From Pyrus communis (taxonomy: Eukaryota; Streptophyta; Magnoliopsida; Rosales; Rosaceae), in NCBI RefSeq assembly GCF_963583255.1, contig NC_084817.1:14204121-14268120 (forward strand): 64,000 bases of DNA, in the 5' to 3' direction. Numbering within the stretch: the stretch's first letter is position 1; each line of letters starts with the position of its first letter. The notes below the pieces were generated by a model. It was not told where the DNA came from. It made no database searches and was given only the letters and a program-made list of their open reading frames with translations. Made by a program: the position numbers and the translations under genes. Positions 19,447 to 30,387 of the stretch are shown here, one piece after another.

Positions 19447-21958
19447 TGATGCGAGAATTATACGCACACAAATTAAACCCTCTTTTTGACAATTGTAGTA
19501 TAAGTATAAGTAGGGATCGTTCTGGACCGGGGATTAGGAGGGATTGTTAACCACTTGGATTTGACTCAAAAACGTAAAATAACAATATGAAACACTATAC
19601 TAGACTCAAAGAATGCAAAACTAAACTTTAAAACACTAAGACAAACCAAAAGACTCAAAACAACACAAACACACTCAAATCTGCCTAAAAACCACTTTCT
19701 GGGCAGATTTGAGCACAAACACAAATTTGGACGAAATTAAGTAATAACTTGACTCAAGAATGTAAAAACACAATATAAAACACTAAACTAACTCAAAGAA
19801 TGTAAAACTAAACACTTAAAACATTAAAACAAACCAAAAGACTCAAACATCACCCAAAACACTCAAAACTGCCTTAAAATCACTTTCTGGGCAGTTTTGA
19901 GCACTTTGGTGAATTTGGACGAAATTGGGAAATAAAATGAATCAAAACACTTTAAAACATAAACTAAACAAATTCTAAACACTAAAGAACAAGAAAGTAA
20001 AGGGGGGTTTTAAATTGACGAGAATTGAAATAACAAAACAAGTTAATAAACTAAACAGATTGTAAAACGAATTTGATGGAATGGAATGAATGGATGATAG
20101 AATGGCTAAGGGATTCATCTCCATACATGTTATACTTGCATAATAAAATGATTTCCAATTGCATTTCAATAAACCATGAAACTCAACACCCCGGGTTAAC
20201 CGTGATGCACTAATTAACCTTCAAATCTTCCTAACGTTATTGAATTGGATGGGTTAGCGCATACAACAATTCAAAACATTCCCCACAAGTCCTCAACATG
20301 AATGCATAGAAGAGATACAAGCAAGAATCATTACGCTCTATGAAAATTATAAGTGTTGACGAGGCATTCGTTACTATGGATTGCATGAAACTTATGCCAA
20401 GAATTTGTTTAACGCGATTGTTTATAAGCAACCTCCACTACTTGTGAATATAAGTTCATAACGATTAGGTGAAACTTACTTATATTCTAACGTCATATTC
20501 ATGCATGAAAATTAAGCGCGCATTCTCAATAAACATACATAAATAAGTTATCAATCAAACGGTTAAACAAATTGAATCCACAACTTATGAAACGCAATTA
20601 GAAGTATTCAAATCAAAATGCAAGCATAAACATATATTCGAATCACCCCCTAACCAAGGGGGGTTTAGTTCCTCATGGTACAAAACAAAGAGAATCAAAG
20701 AAACACCTAAACATTCCAACAACTCAAACTTGAATTGTATGAACGTTTAGGCCCTCTTATCTTCCATTCCTCATTCGTACAAACAAAGAGCATTGAAATT
20801 AAACATTGAAATCAAAGAAACACCTAAACATTCCAACAACTCAAACTTGAATTGTATGAACGTTTAGGCACTCTTCTCTTCCTCTTCGTTGTAGCACAAG
20901 GTCTAGGGATAGTTTGATGGTGTGAATGGTTTGGGGAGTGGTGGAGGAATGGAAGAGGAGTGGTGGAATATGGAAGGATGGTGTTTGGATTCTAAGGGAG
21001 GGCACGGCACAAAAGAGTTTTGATGTCTACATTCTGAAATGTGGAAGGATTTATGAATGGAATGGATGGACTTTGTGAAGGGCACGGCCCCAAGGGACCA
21101 ATTTTTGTTGTGAAATGAATTGTGTATGAATGAGTGTGAATGAATGAGTATTTATAGGTGAAATGGGGGGAACATGACAGCTAGGTTGCATGTGCACATG
21201 TTGGTTGAATGATTATGAGTGCATGTGGCTGAAATAGCATGTGGAATGGCTGGAAATGCAAGGAGAAGGCATGTGCACGGTTTTGGGAGAGAATGGGAGT
21301 GCAAGTGGCTGAAATGTTAGAGGAACAAGTGCATGTGGCTGCATTGTGGTGCAATGATGGAGGAACAATCTGAAAATGCATGGTATGGCTGGAATGATTG
21401 TGTTTGTTTGAATGTGCATGTGATTAAATTAAAGGATGCAAAGTAAATAAATAATGAATGCATGTGTTGAATTATGAAGATGCATGTGCAATGAAGTGGA
21501 ATGACAATCTGAAATGGGATAGGTACCCACGGCAATGATGATTTCTGGTGGTGTTTTGGGTGCATGTGGAATGAATGATTTCTTGGTGAGTGGATGCATG
21601 TGTTGATTAAAGGGGGAATGCAAAGGAAAAGCTAGAAATGCATGTGGAGTGGCTGCAAGGTGAATGAATAATGAAATGGGAAAGCATGTGCAAGGTTTTG
21701 GTGTGAATGATTGAATGTGCATGTGGCTGCAATGGAGGAGGAATCCTTCAATTTCGTCCATCCTCTTGGCTCCAAGCATATGATATCCATTCCAATCTCT
21801 AATTTGCTCCAAAAGACTCCAAAAGGCATCCTTTTGCATACTTTGCCCTTAGAACCTGAAAACACACAAAAGAAGCATAAATGACTAAAATAACTAAAGA
21901 AACATAACGTAAATGCACGAGAACAAGCCATTTAAGTCGCATGAATATGCTCCTATCA
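19447..21958 (-). repeat. Complete minus-strand LTR between two internal regions
   Basis: A 2512-nt LTR with both termini (TGATGCGAG at 19447, CTCCTATCA at 21958). Its left flank keeps a PBS remnant (CCAAAATTT) and its right flank is the broken end of a Gag-like ORF. The flanking 5-mers (AATTT and GCGGT) do not match, so it is not a simple solo insertion but the shared middle LTR of a recombined array. Confidence 0.8.
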
Positions 21959-23053
21959 GCGGTGATACTTGAAATGATCCGGTAATGGTTTAAATTCAAG
22001 ATTGGATGCCTGAATCATTAACAACATGTTAGTATAAAATAAAATTGAAATTGGAGGAGGTGGCTTACTTATGTGCTCCGACATGAACTCAAGGATAAAC
22101 ACATCTTCTTTGAACATTTCAGGAACTTTGCCCTTGGACAGATTTGATGTGAGGATTGGTCCTTGTCTTGTGTCATAAAATTCAACTTCTTTGGGGTTGT
22201 TTGCCTCAAGAACGTCCTCTTTGATGAATTCATGATATTCCCTACTTTGCACCTTTGGAAGGGCTTCCAAGATGTCTTTTTCACTTTCTTCTTCCTTGGA
22301 ATTCATGAACCTGCAAGGAATAGGGATATTTGTTGGAACGGGGTTAGAAATAATGAAATTTGGAACAACCATACCTGAATTAGATGGCATAGGAGCAATA
22401 GGTGCCTCCGGTAAAGGTGTTTCCACCCTTTCCGTGGGTTGGGTGTATTCCTCTTCCTTGTGATTTGATTTTGATGGTTGAGGGTCCGTTCCAACCTCCT
22501 TGTCACTTCTCAACATGATTTCCTTGGCAGTTTCAAATTCTCCCTTCGGATTTGCAATGGTTGAACTAGGGAGTTCGCCTTGGTCTCGAAACTATCCTAC
22601 GAACTCCGCGATCTGCCCAATTTGAGTTTGGACTCCATTGCTTTGGGCAGGTTGTGGTGGCTGCATAGGCGTTGAATAGAACTCCTCATATGGCGGCCAA
22701 TATCCTCCTTGTTGAGCCTCCTTGACTTGATTTTGTGAGCCTTGCACCAAACAAATTAATTAATTAAGCTTTTGATTATAATCTATTGACGAACTTGAAT
22801 TTGGTTGGGCATATTGAATATGAGGTTGTGGTGGCTGCATAGGCGTTGAATAAAACTCCTCATATGGCTGCCAATATCCTCCTTGTTGAGCATTTTGAGG
22901 TTCCCACCACATAGAGTTTGAATGATCACTCGAATCCGAATTGTAAGTATTGGAAAACACGTTATTCCTTGATTGAAGATTAAATATATCAACGCTTTGC
23001 ATTTGGGACCTTTCCATGAGCTGTGACAATAGAGAAGCATTATCAAGTGCCAT
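21959..23053 (-). pseudogene. Decayed Gag-linker ORF of non-autonomous element
   Basis: On the minus strand this matches the 394-residue ORF at 27172-28356. The start region (MALDNASLLSQLMERS) and the WWEP...YWQPYEEF segment are in 22760-23053, and the C-terminal half is in 21959-22516. The frame is broken between 22517 and 22759, where the segment encoding YWQPYEEF with the following MQPPQP-like residues occurs twice (about 22660-22720 and 22826-22886). It ends at DHFKYHR where the next LTR begins, so the end is lost. Confidence 0.72.
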
Positions 23054-23159
23054 GTTGTTTTTCTCTAGTACTTAAAATCAACAAACAAAACACAAATCAA
23101 AAACTAAAACTAAAATACATAATAGAAACGAACAATCCAAGAGATTAGCAAATTTGCTA

Positions 23160-23178
23160 ATCCCCGGCAACGGCGCCA
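23160..23178 (-). other. Primer-binding site, tRNA-Asp type
   Basis: The minus strand reads TGGCGCCGTTGCCGGGGAT, five bases inside the LTR that starts at 23184. Confidence 0.88.
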
Positions 23179-23183
23179 AAATT

Positions 23184-24543
23184 TGATGCGTGATTTATAC
23201 GCACACAAATTAAACCCTCTTTTTGTCAATTGTAGTATATGTATAAGTAGGGATCGTTCTGGACCGGGGATTAGGAGGGATTGTTAAAACGCAATATAAA
23301 ACACTAAACTAGACTCAAAGAATGTAAAACTAAACTTTAAAACTCTAAAACAAACCAAAAACTCAAAATGCTTTAAAACATAAACTAAACAGATTCTAAG
23401 CACTAAAGAATAAGAAAGTAAAGGGGATTGAGTTTTAGACTAAATTAAACTAAATGCACAGATTGTAAATTAAAGCAGAATGCAAATATGAATGTGATGG
23501 AATTGAATGGATGAATGCTAGCTAAGGGGTTCTTCTCCACACATGTTACACTTGCATACAAGATTGATTCTCAGTTGGTCTTTCGATAAATTATGAAACT
23601 CAACACTCCGGGTTAATTAGGTCCGCTTAAATTAACCGTCAAGTTTTCCTTAAGTTAATGAATTGGATGGGTTAGCACAACGCAATTCACAACATTCTCC
23701 AAAAGTCCTTTACGTGAACAGCACAATAAAGATACAATCAAAGATCATTAAGCATTATGAAAACTATAAGTGTTGACGAGGCATTCGTTACTATGATGAG
23801 CATGAAACTCTTGCCAAGAATTCATTTAACGCGATTGTTTATAAGCAACCTCCACTACTTGTGAATATAAGTTCATAACGATTAGGTGAAACTCACTTAT
23901 ATTCTAGCGTCATATTCATGCATGAAAATTAAGCGCGCATTCTTAATAAACATTCATAAATAAGTTATCAATCAAACGGTTAAACAAATTGAATCCACAA
24001 CTTATGAAATTCCAATGAAAGTTAATCAATTCATATTGCAAACATAAACATAGTTTCGAATCACCCCCTAGCTAAAGGGGGGGTTTAGTTCCTCATAACT
24101 TTGAAATCAAAGAAACACCTAAACATTCCAACAACTCAAACTTGAATTGTATGAACGTTTAGGCACTCTTCTCTTCCATTCCTCATACGTACAAAACAAA
24201 GAGTATTGAATTTAAACTTTGAAATCAAAGAAACACCTAAACATTCCAACAACTCAAACTTGAATTGTATGAACGTTTAGGCCCTCTTATCTTCCTCGTT
24301 GTTGTAGCACAAGGTCTAAGGTAAGGTTTGGGGGATTATGGAAATGGTAGAGGAGTGGTGGGGGGACTTACGGTTTTGGATTCTAAGGGGAAGTGTTTGT
24401 GTTAGTTGTGGTGTGAGAAATGGAGAGATGGAGTGGGGAGTGAATGCATGCTTATTTATAGGTAAATGAGAGGGAACATGACAGCTAGGAATAGGTGGAA
24501 ATGTGGCTGCAAGTTTGGTGAATGATTATGAGTGAATGCATGT
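23184..24543 (-). repeat. 5' LTR of minus-strand element, U5 to mid part
   Basis: Begins TGATGCGTG next to the PBS and is interrupted after CATGT (24539-24543) by element H. It continues at 36667-37432, where the U3 terminus TGCTCCTATCA is found. Confidence 0.85.
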
Positions 24544-26993
24544 TGATAGGAGCATATTCATGCGACTTAAATGGCTTGTTCTCGTGCATTTACGTTATGT
24601 TTCTCTCGTTATTTTAGTCCTTTATGCTTCTTTTGTGTGTTTTCAGGTTCTAAGGGCCTAGGGAGCAAGAAAGTGCATTTTGAGGCCATTTGGAGCATTT
24701 TTGGGCATGGATTGGATAGCTTATCCATGGAGCCAAGAGGATGGACGAATTTGAAGGCCTTGTATGCACTTGAAGACACAAAACAATGGCCCTAACCCAA
24801 TCACATAACACCTTGCCATGGGCTTAACACATTATGCCATACAAACCAACCTATTTTAGGCCCATTCTATGTACTTAAACCCTAGCCCTTTAAACTAGTT
24901 CTTTTATCACTTATCAAACCATTCACTTATCACTCACCACATATCATTCATTTATCACTTAACATATCATTCATTTATCACTTAGCATATCATTCATTTA
25001 TCAATTATCAAACCATTCACTTATCACTTCCATTCACTTATCACTCACCACATATCATTCATTTATCACTTAACATATCATTCATTTATCACTTATCACA
25101 ACAACAACCTAAAGCACATGCACATGCACCACTATTCCCTTGCCACTTTCTAGCCATTTCATTTCATCATTACACCACCATTCACACCCCTTTAATCCAC
25201 ATGCATCCACATACTCATTCACTTAATCATTAAGCCACACATTCACACACACACACCCAAAACACATCCAAGGCCGTGACTTCTCCCTTATGCCATTTTC
25301 AGATTTCCATCATATTCACATGCATTCCATCCTTTAAAACATTGCACATGCATTCAATCATTCCAACCAAGCCACATGCACTCCCTTTAATCATTCATCC
25401 TAGTGGTTTTTCCATCATTAATTCAACCAACACATTCATCATTCACACTAACACAAAACCCATCTTGTGCCGTGAGTTTCCCCTCCAAATTTCCAGCACC
25501 CCATAATCATTCACAACCCTTTAATCACATGCATTATCATCAAACAAACAACCCTAAACCGTGAGCTCCCATTCCTTTATGCCATTTTCAGATTTCCACC
25601 CACTAACCTAGTCATCAACACATGCACTTCCACCTTTCATCCACAATGATTCATGATTCATTCACTTTGCATCCTTTAATTCAATCACATACTTTCCCAT
25701 TGTATAATACATCCACATGCATTCTCCATCATTCCTCCACACAAACACCTTAAACAAATAACCATATACACCTCCACTCCTCCTATAAATACCCTTGCAT
25801 TCATTCACTCCTCATTAAATCTCATTCCATTGTAGATACCACAACACAAACACTCCATTCCTTCTCTAGCCGTGAGTTTCTCTCCATTTTCTGCACCATT
25901 TTCTCCACCACTCCTCACCTATTTCCATAATTCCTTTTCCATTCCACACTTCCATCCCCCAAACCAATTATCCCTAGACCTTATGCTACAATAAAGAGGA
26001 AGAGAAGAGGGCCTAAACGTTCATACAATTCAAGTTTGAGTTGTTGGAATGTTTAGGCGTTTCTTTGATTTCAATGTTTAATTTCAATTCTCTTTGTTTT
26101 GTATGAGGAACTAAACCCCCCTTTAGCTAGGGGGGGATTCGAAATATATGTTTATGCTTGCATTTTGATTTGATTACTTCTAATTGCGTTTCATAAGTTG
26201 TGGATTCAATTTGTTTAACCGTTTGATTGATAACTTATTTATGTATGTTTATTAAGAATGCGCGCTTAATTTTCATGCATGAATATGACGCTAGAATATA
26301 AGTGAGTTTCACCTAATCGTTATGAACTTATATTCACAAGTAGTGGAGGTTGCTTATAAACAATCGTGTTAAACGAATTCTTGGCATAAGTTTCATGCAA
26401 TCATAGTAACGAATGCCTCGTCAACACTTATAGTTTTCATGATGCTTAATGATTCTTGCTTGTTTCTCTATTATGCAATTCATGTAGGGAACTTGTGAGG
26501 AATGCTTTGGGTTGTCGTATGCAATCATCCAATTCATTAACTTAAGGAAAACTTGACGGTTAATTTAAGCGGACCTAATTAACCCGGGGTGTTGAGAATT
26601 CATGGTTTATTGAAATGCAATTGGAAACCATTTTATTATGCAAGTGTAACATGTATGGAGATGAACCCCTTAGCTAGCCATACCATCCATTCATTTCCGT
26701 CAATTTCATATTTACAATTTGTTTTCTTTACAATCTATCCATTTTAGTTTAAATTCATCCAAAATCAATCCCCCCATATTTCGTTTAAGTCTTAGTCTTA
26801 ATCTTTCTTATTTTTAGTTTTGCATTCTTTGAGTCTAAGTTAGTATTTCATATTGTTATTTTACGTTTTTGAGTCAGTTTCCAAGAGATTTGCAATCCCT
26901 CCTAATCCCCGGTCCAGAACGATCCCTACTTATACTTATACTACAAATCGACAAAAAGAGGGTTTAATTTGTGTGCGTATAAATCTCGCATCA
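24544..26993 (+). repeat. 5' LTR of element H
   Basis: 2450 nt from TGATAGGAGC to TCTCGCATCA. It includes a tandem array of CATTCATTTATCAC-type units (24905-25105), many CATGCA motifs, TATAAAT at 25784-25790, a single leader hairpin near 26012-26057, and a C/G hairpin near 26117-26135. Confidence 0.92.
24905..25105 (+). repeat. Tandem repeat ATCATTCATTTATCACTTA in H LTR
   Basis: About 20-23-nt units of ATATCATTCATTTATCACTTA with variants, repeated around nine times. Copies occur in the other two H LTRs (32563-32763 and, inverted, about 36100-36300) and as a related array at 37073-37205. Confidence 0.8.
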
Positions 26994-26998
26994 AATTT

Positions 26999-27017
26999 TG
27001 GCGCCGTTGCCGGGGAT
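26999..27017 (+). other. Primer-binding site, tRNA-Asp type
   Basis: TGGCGCCGTTGCCGGGGAT beginning five bases after the 5' LTR; complementary to the tRNA-Asp 3' end. Confidence 0.9.
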
Positions 27018-27171
27018 TAGCAACTTTGCTAATCCCTTGGTTCTTTTTTTTTTTTTTGGTTTAGTTGTTTTCGTTTTAGTTTCTAACTTAGTGTTGTTTC
27101 TTTGTTTGTTGTTACTTTTGATATTTGATTTAGTTCTCTTTCTTTGATTTTAGGTACTAGAGAAGTAAGAT
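27018..27171 (+). other. Untranslated leader of element H
   Basis: T-rich leader ending GATTTTAGGTACTAGAG before the ATG. The TTTTAGGTACT block is also found just before gag in the intact element (about 46754-46764) and, reversed, in element A, so it may be a conserved splice-acceptor-like or translation-context signal. Confidence 0.5.
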
Positions 27172-28356
27172 ATGGATTTTGCTAGCATTCAAGCTCAATT
27201 GGCAAATCTTACTTCTAAATTGTCGCCGTATGCCGAAAGGACCACAATGCAGAGTGTCCCTACATTTGGTGCTTCATATAGGCAAGGATTTCAAGCCAAT
27301 CAATGTCCACAAAGAGATTGGAGGGATCATTCAAACTCTATGTGGTGGGAAGATCAACAAGTTCAACGTGAAGCATATTGGCAACCATATGAGGAGTTCT
27401 ATTCAAGACCTATGCAGCCACCACAACTTCATATGCAATATGCTCAATTAAATTCAAGTTCGCCAGTAGATTATATTCAAATTCTTAATGAAATAAATTC
27501 TTTGGCGCAGGGGTCGCAAAATCAAGCCAAGGAGGCTCAACAAGAAGCATATTGGCAACCATATGAGGAGTTCAATACAACACCTACGCAGGACGAACAA
27601 AATCAAGACAAGAAGTTAGGTAAATTGGACGAGCAATTTGGGCAGATTATGGAGTTCATGAAACAAATTCAAGAGCAAAGTGAACTCTCCAACTCAACTA
27701 TTGAAAACTCGAAGGAAGATTTTGAAATCCATAATGCTATCACTTTGGGAAGTGCTATGGAGGTTGGAGCTGACCTAAAAATGTCCAAACATAGCCTAGA
27801 AGTGGATGAGGAGCTGCTAATTGAGGAGGAGGAAGAACCACCCACCACAAGTAAGGACGTCCCAATTCCATGTTATTCTGATGTTATTCCACCCAATGTC
27901 CCTTTTCCTAGCAGGTTTTTGATTCCCAACCAAGAAGAGAGTAAAAAGGACATCGTGGAAGCCTTCCCAAAGGTGCAAAATGCTATTCAAATTCTTGGTG
28001 CAACACAGCAAGTTTTAGATGGTGTTGAATTCTTCAAAGGACTTTGTACACCAAGAAGAATGATTCAAGAGAAGGTAGTGGCTGGAGAAGATGTAGAAGG
28101 CATCAAAAAGGACAAATTTGAAACCACAATTCCCAAGGAAGTTGGATTTTATGACACGGGACAAGTCATAACTTTCGAAGGGGTGTTTATTCTGGAGTTC
28201 ATTTTGGAGCACACAGGTAAGCCGCCTCCCCGAATTTCAATTTTCTTTTATACTAACATGTGGTTAATGATTCAGGCACCCAATCTGGAATTTAAACTAT
28301 TACCGGATCATTTCAAGTATCACCGCCCATTCAAAGATAAATTCCATGCCGTTTGA
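27172..28356 (+). CDS. Gag-linker-derived protein of non-autonomous element
   Basis: A 394-residue open frame just after the leader. It has no capsid-type gag domain, no CCHC knuckle and no protease triad. It resembles the parts of the intact polyprotein around them: the WRDHSN-like segment, the EQFGQIMEFMKQ helix, and [11 protein letters not shown] followed by an EE-rich stretch, all from the Gag C-terminal linker. The last 50 residues (GKPPPRISIF, EFKLLPDHFKYH) resemble the linker between protease and reverse transcriptase. It therefore looks like a Gag-Pol with several internal deletions that kept the frame. EAYWQPYEEF occurs twice. Whether it helps packaging or is only a passenger is unknown. 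Confidence 0.7.
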   Translation: MDFASIQAQLANLTSKLSPYAERTTMQSVPTFGASYRQGFQANQCPQRDWRDHSNSMWWEDQQVQREAYWQPYEEFYSRPMQPPQLHMQYAQLNSSSPVDYIQILNEINSLAQGSQNQAKEAQQEAYWQPYEEFNTTPTQDEQNQDKKLGKLDEQFGQIMEFMKQIQEQSELSNSTIENSKEDFEIHNAITLGSAMEVGADLKMSKHSLEVDEELLIEEEEEPPTTSKDVPIPCYSDVIPPNVPFPSRFLIPNQEESKKDIVEAFPKVQNAIQILGATQQVLDGVEFFKGLCTPRRMIQEKVVAGEDVEGIKKDKFETTIPKEVGFYDTGQVITFEGVFILEFILEHTGKPPPRISIFFYTNMWLMIQAPNLEFKLLPDHFKYHRPFKDKFHAV

Positions 28357-28365
28357 TTTTATTTA

Positions 28366-28368
<3 letters not shown>

Positions 28369-28421
<53 letters not shown>
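28369..28421 (+). repeat. 53-nt A run between the sense ORF and the antisense gene
   Basis: Uninterrupted A tract just after the Gag-linker ORF, at the boundary of the antisense cassette. Element A has the matching tract (25 nt, reversed) at 4323-4347, so it is an ancestral part of the cassette border and not a recent tail. Confidence 0.9.
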
Positions 28422-28427
<6 letters not shown>

Positions 28428-28459
28428 GAAAGATACTAAACATGGAGAAAGGTGGAGCT

Positions 28460-29131
28460 TCACAAAGGTTGTTTGCGTGAAGCCCCACTACGAGGCGCAG
28501 AAGCGGAAGGCGCAGAAGCGGGAGGCATAGAAGCGGGAGGCATCGGAGCGGAAGCCATCGGAGCGGGAGGCATCGGAGCTAGAGCATTCCAGGCCTCAAT
28601 ACTTGGCCAAGCGCTGGACGACCCAGGAAAAAGGTGCCTCTGGAGATAAGACGCAAGCCTTTGACGGTCACTGTGAATTCGACCCTCAGATTCTTGCAGC
28701 TCATCAAGCTTCCTTTTCATCCCCGACGAATAGTTATTTGCAAGCACATGCAAACTTCTATTCTCGTACTTAAGCTGCTGGATCTCTTGCTTAAGTCTTT
28801 CCACCTCTGCCATCAACGATTCCACCTGGCGGGACCGAGCAAGCAGGCGTAGGCCCATGTTGGACACAGAGCTCGCACACTGAACACTAAGTGCGAGGGA
28901 CTCTTGAACGGCCAACTCATCGGACCGTCCTGACAGCAGCCTACTATCCTTCGGAGTGAGGAGATTCTTAGCTACTATTGTAGCTGTTGTGGCGTCCTGC
29001 ATCACAGAGTCTTCACCTGAAAGAGGACCGTTAGAAGATAAAAAAGAAGGGCGCCATACATTACCTTGACGGGGCGCAACCGGATCGCTGCTGAGACTCA
29101 AATCTAAGCTAAGGTTCGATGAGTTTGCCAT
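28460..29131 (-). CDS. Antisense accessory protein, copy 3
   Basis: A 223-residue protein on the minus strand of plus-strand element H. It is collinear with the copies at 3486 and 18786; about a dozen substitutions separate it from copy 1 over the first 190 residues, several conservative (E10D in the motif, R to K, T to S). The N-terminus reads NLSLDLSL, still LxLxL. The coiled-coil region and [13 protein letters not shown] are kept, the pentapeptide array has about five degenerate units, and the end is SRKQPL. H has near-identical LTRs, so this copy was recently mobile and intact. Function unknown. Confidence 0.75.
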   Translation of the reverse strand: MANSSNLSLDLSLSSDPVAPRQGNVWRPSFLSSNGPLSGEDSVMQDATTATIVAKNLLTPKDSRLLSGRSDELAVQESLALSVQCASSVSNMGLRLLARSRQVESLMAEVERLKQEIQQLKYENRSLHVLANNYSSGMKRKLDELQESEGRIHSDRQRLASYLQRHLFPGSSSAWPSIEAWNALAPMPPAPMASAPMPPASMPPASAPSASAPRSGASRKQPL

Positions 29132-30387
29132 TTTCTTTCAAAAGTGTTCAAAGAGAAAGAGTGGATGGAGTTAAATTTCGAAGGGCCGGAGACAATTTTC
29201 AAGAATGGGAGTTCTTCAGAGTGTGTATGTTGGCGGTGATCGATAACTCTATAAAAAGCCAAGGCGACGCGTCCACCGATTCAAAGAGCCGGATTTTCCG
29301 GCGTAAGTTAGGCGACGCGTTCTCGGCTTTTCAGAAGACGCGTTCAACTTTGTCAAAAGATTTCTGACAAAGCTGAAAACACGTGGAGGCCATCATCGCA
29401 ACTACACATCTTTAGCCGACAAGCGCAAAGTTCGGCAACGCTTTCTCTGCTTTTCAGAAAACGCGTGCAGCTTTGTCAAAAGGAGCCGCATCTGCACTAC
29501 CACGTGTCGTTCAGAAAGCGAAGGGGCGTCGTTCAGAAATCGAAGGGGCGCCTGCTCAGAAATCGAAGAGGCGAATTCAAAGATCGAAGAGGCGCCACTA
29601 TTTCAAAAAGCCGGAGTTGCGGGATCAAAACGTTTGTCGACAAAGGTAAAAAGTACCACCACTTGCTATTATCTCTATATATGTCGACCTTCGTCTTTTA
29701 TGGCAGGGCAAACCTGAAGAAAATGCCCAACTCTCTCTCACCTCTGAGGGCGCACTCCCAGCAAAGCCTTTCGAAATACTCAATTCTTTCTTCTTCCCCA
29801 AAGATGATACCAGATGCCTGGAGTACATATGACCCAGGAGGAAGCAGCACAACAAATACATGTGCTGATTCATTCACCGCTTCTTCAAAAGCAAAGGTAT
29901 CTCATATCATCAAGGTCAAAAGCAAAAGTATCTCATATCATGCTCTTTCCCTGTCTTTTTCTTTGTCCTTGTTCTTACTCGCATGGCAAAGTAAAAGAAG
30001 CAATCAGCCGGCACTTGGAGTCAGTCTTCCGATCTGAAGCCAACTGCCTGGAATCTATTCCTGATTGCTTACCTAGCGTTGCTCTCGAGTAGTCATCTTC
30101 AACGGAGCAAGTAAGGCAAGTGAAAATGATACATTGAAGCATGTGGAGACAAGCAACAATTGCATATGCTGAGCTATCCTCTAACCCTCTTCAATACGAA
30201 TTGGAAAGATTGAACAAAGAAACAGATAAAAGGAGGAAGCTCAGACCAAGCTCAGACCTTCAGGGGAGACCCAAAAGAATCCTGCTGCCCAGTTCAAGAA
30301 GTAGCACAAAGGAAAATCAACAATGGGCGGCAACCAGTTCGAGAGTAAGCCTGTGGAATCATCAAGATCAAGCCTCAATGCAATTAC
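29132..30387 (-). promoter_or_regulatory. Upstream region of antisense gene, copy 3
   Basis: The TATA-like box TATAGAG lies on the minus strand at 29247-29253, about 116 nt before the ATG. Further upstream are the ACGCGT and AAAGCGTCGCC repeats (29270-29470) and the CGATTTCTGA units (about 29515-29600), as in the other copies. The plus-strand ORF at 29465-30037 has different frames in other copies and is not supported as a gene. Confidence 0.5.

Noticed and set aside
19447..21958. Simple solo LTR insertion
   Set aside because: Both termini are complete but the flanking 5-mers differ, and the left flank still carries a PBS remnant.
24905..25105. Repeat array that could look like CRISPR
   Set aside because: Units are 20-23 nt, directly adjacent without unique spacers, inside a plant LTR; no cas genes, and the host is a eukaryote.
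28369..28421. The A run as a retro-copied poly(A) tail of the antisense gene
   Set aside because: It is on the wrong strand: the antisense gene would need a T run in plus-strand view upstream of its start, but this A run lies beyond its 3' end as T on the coding strand.
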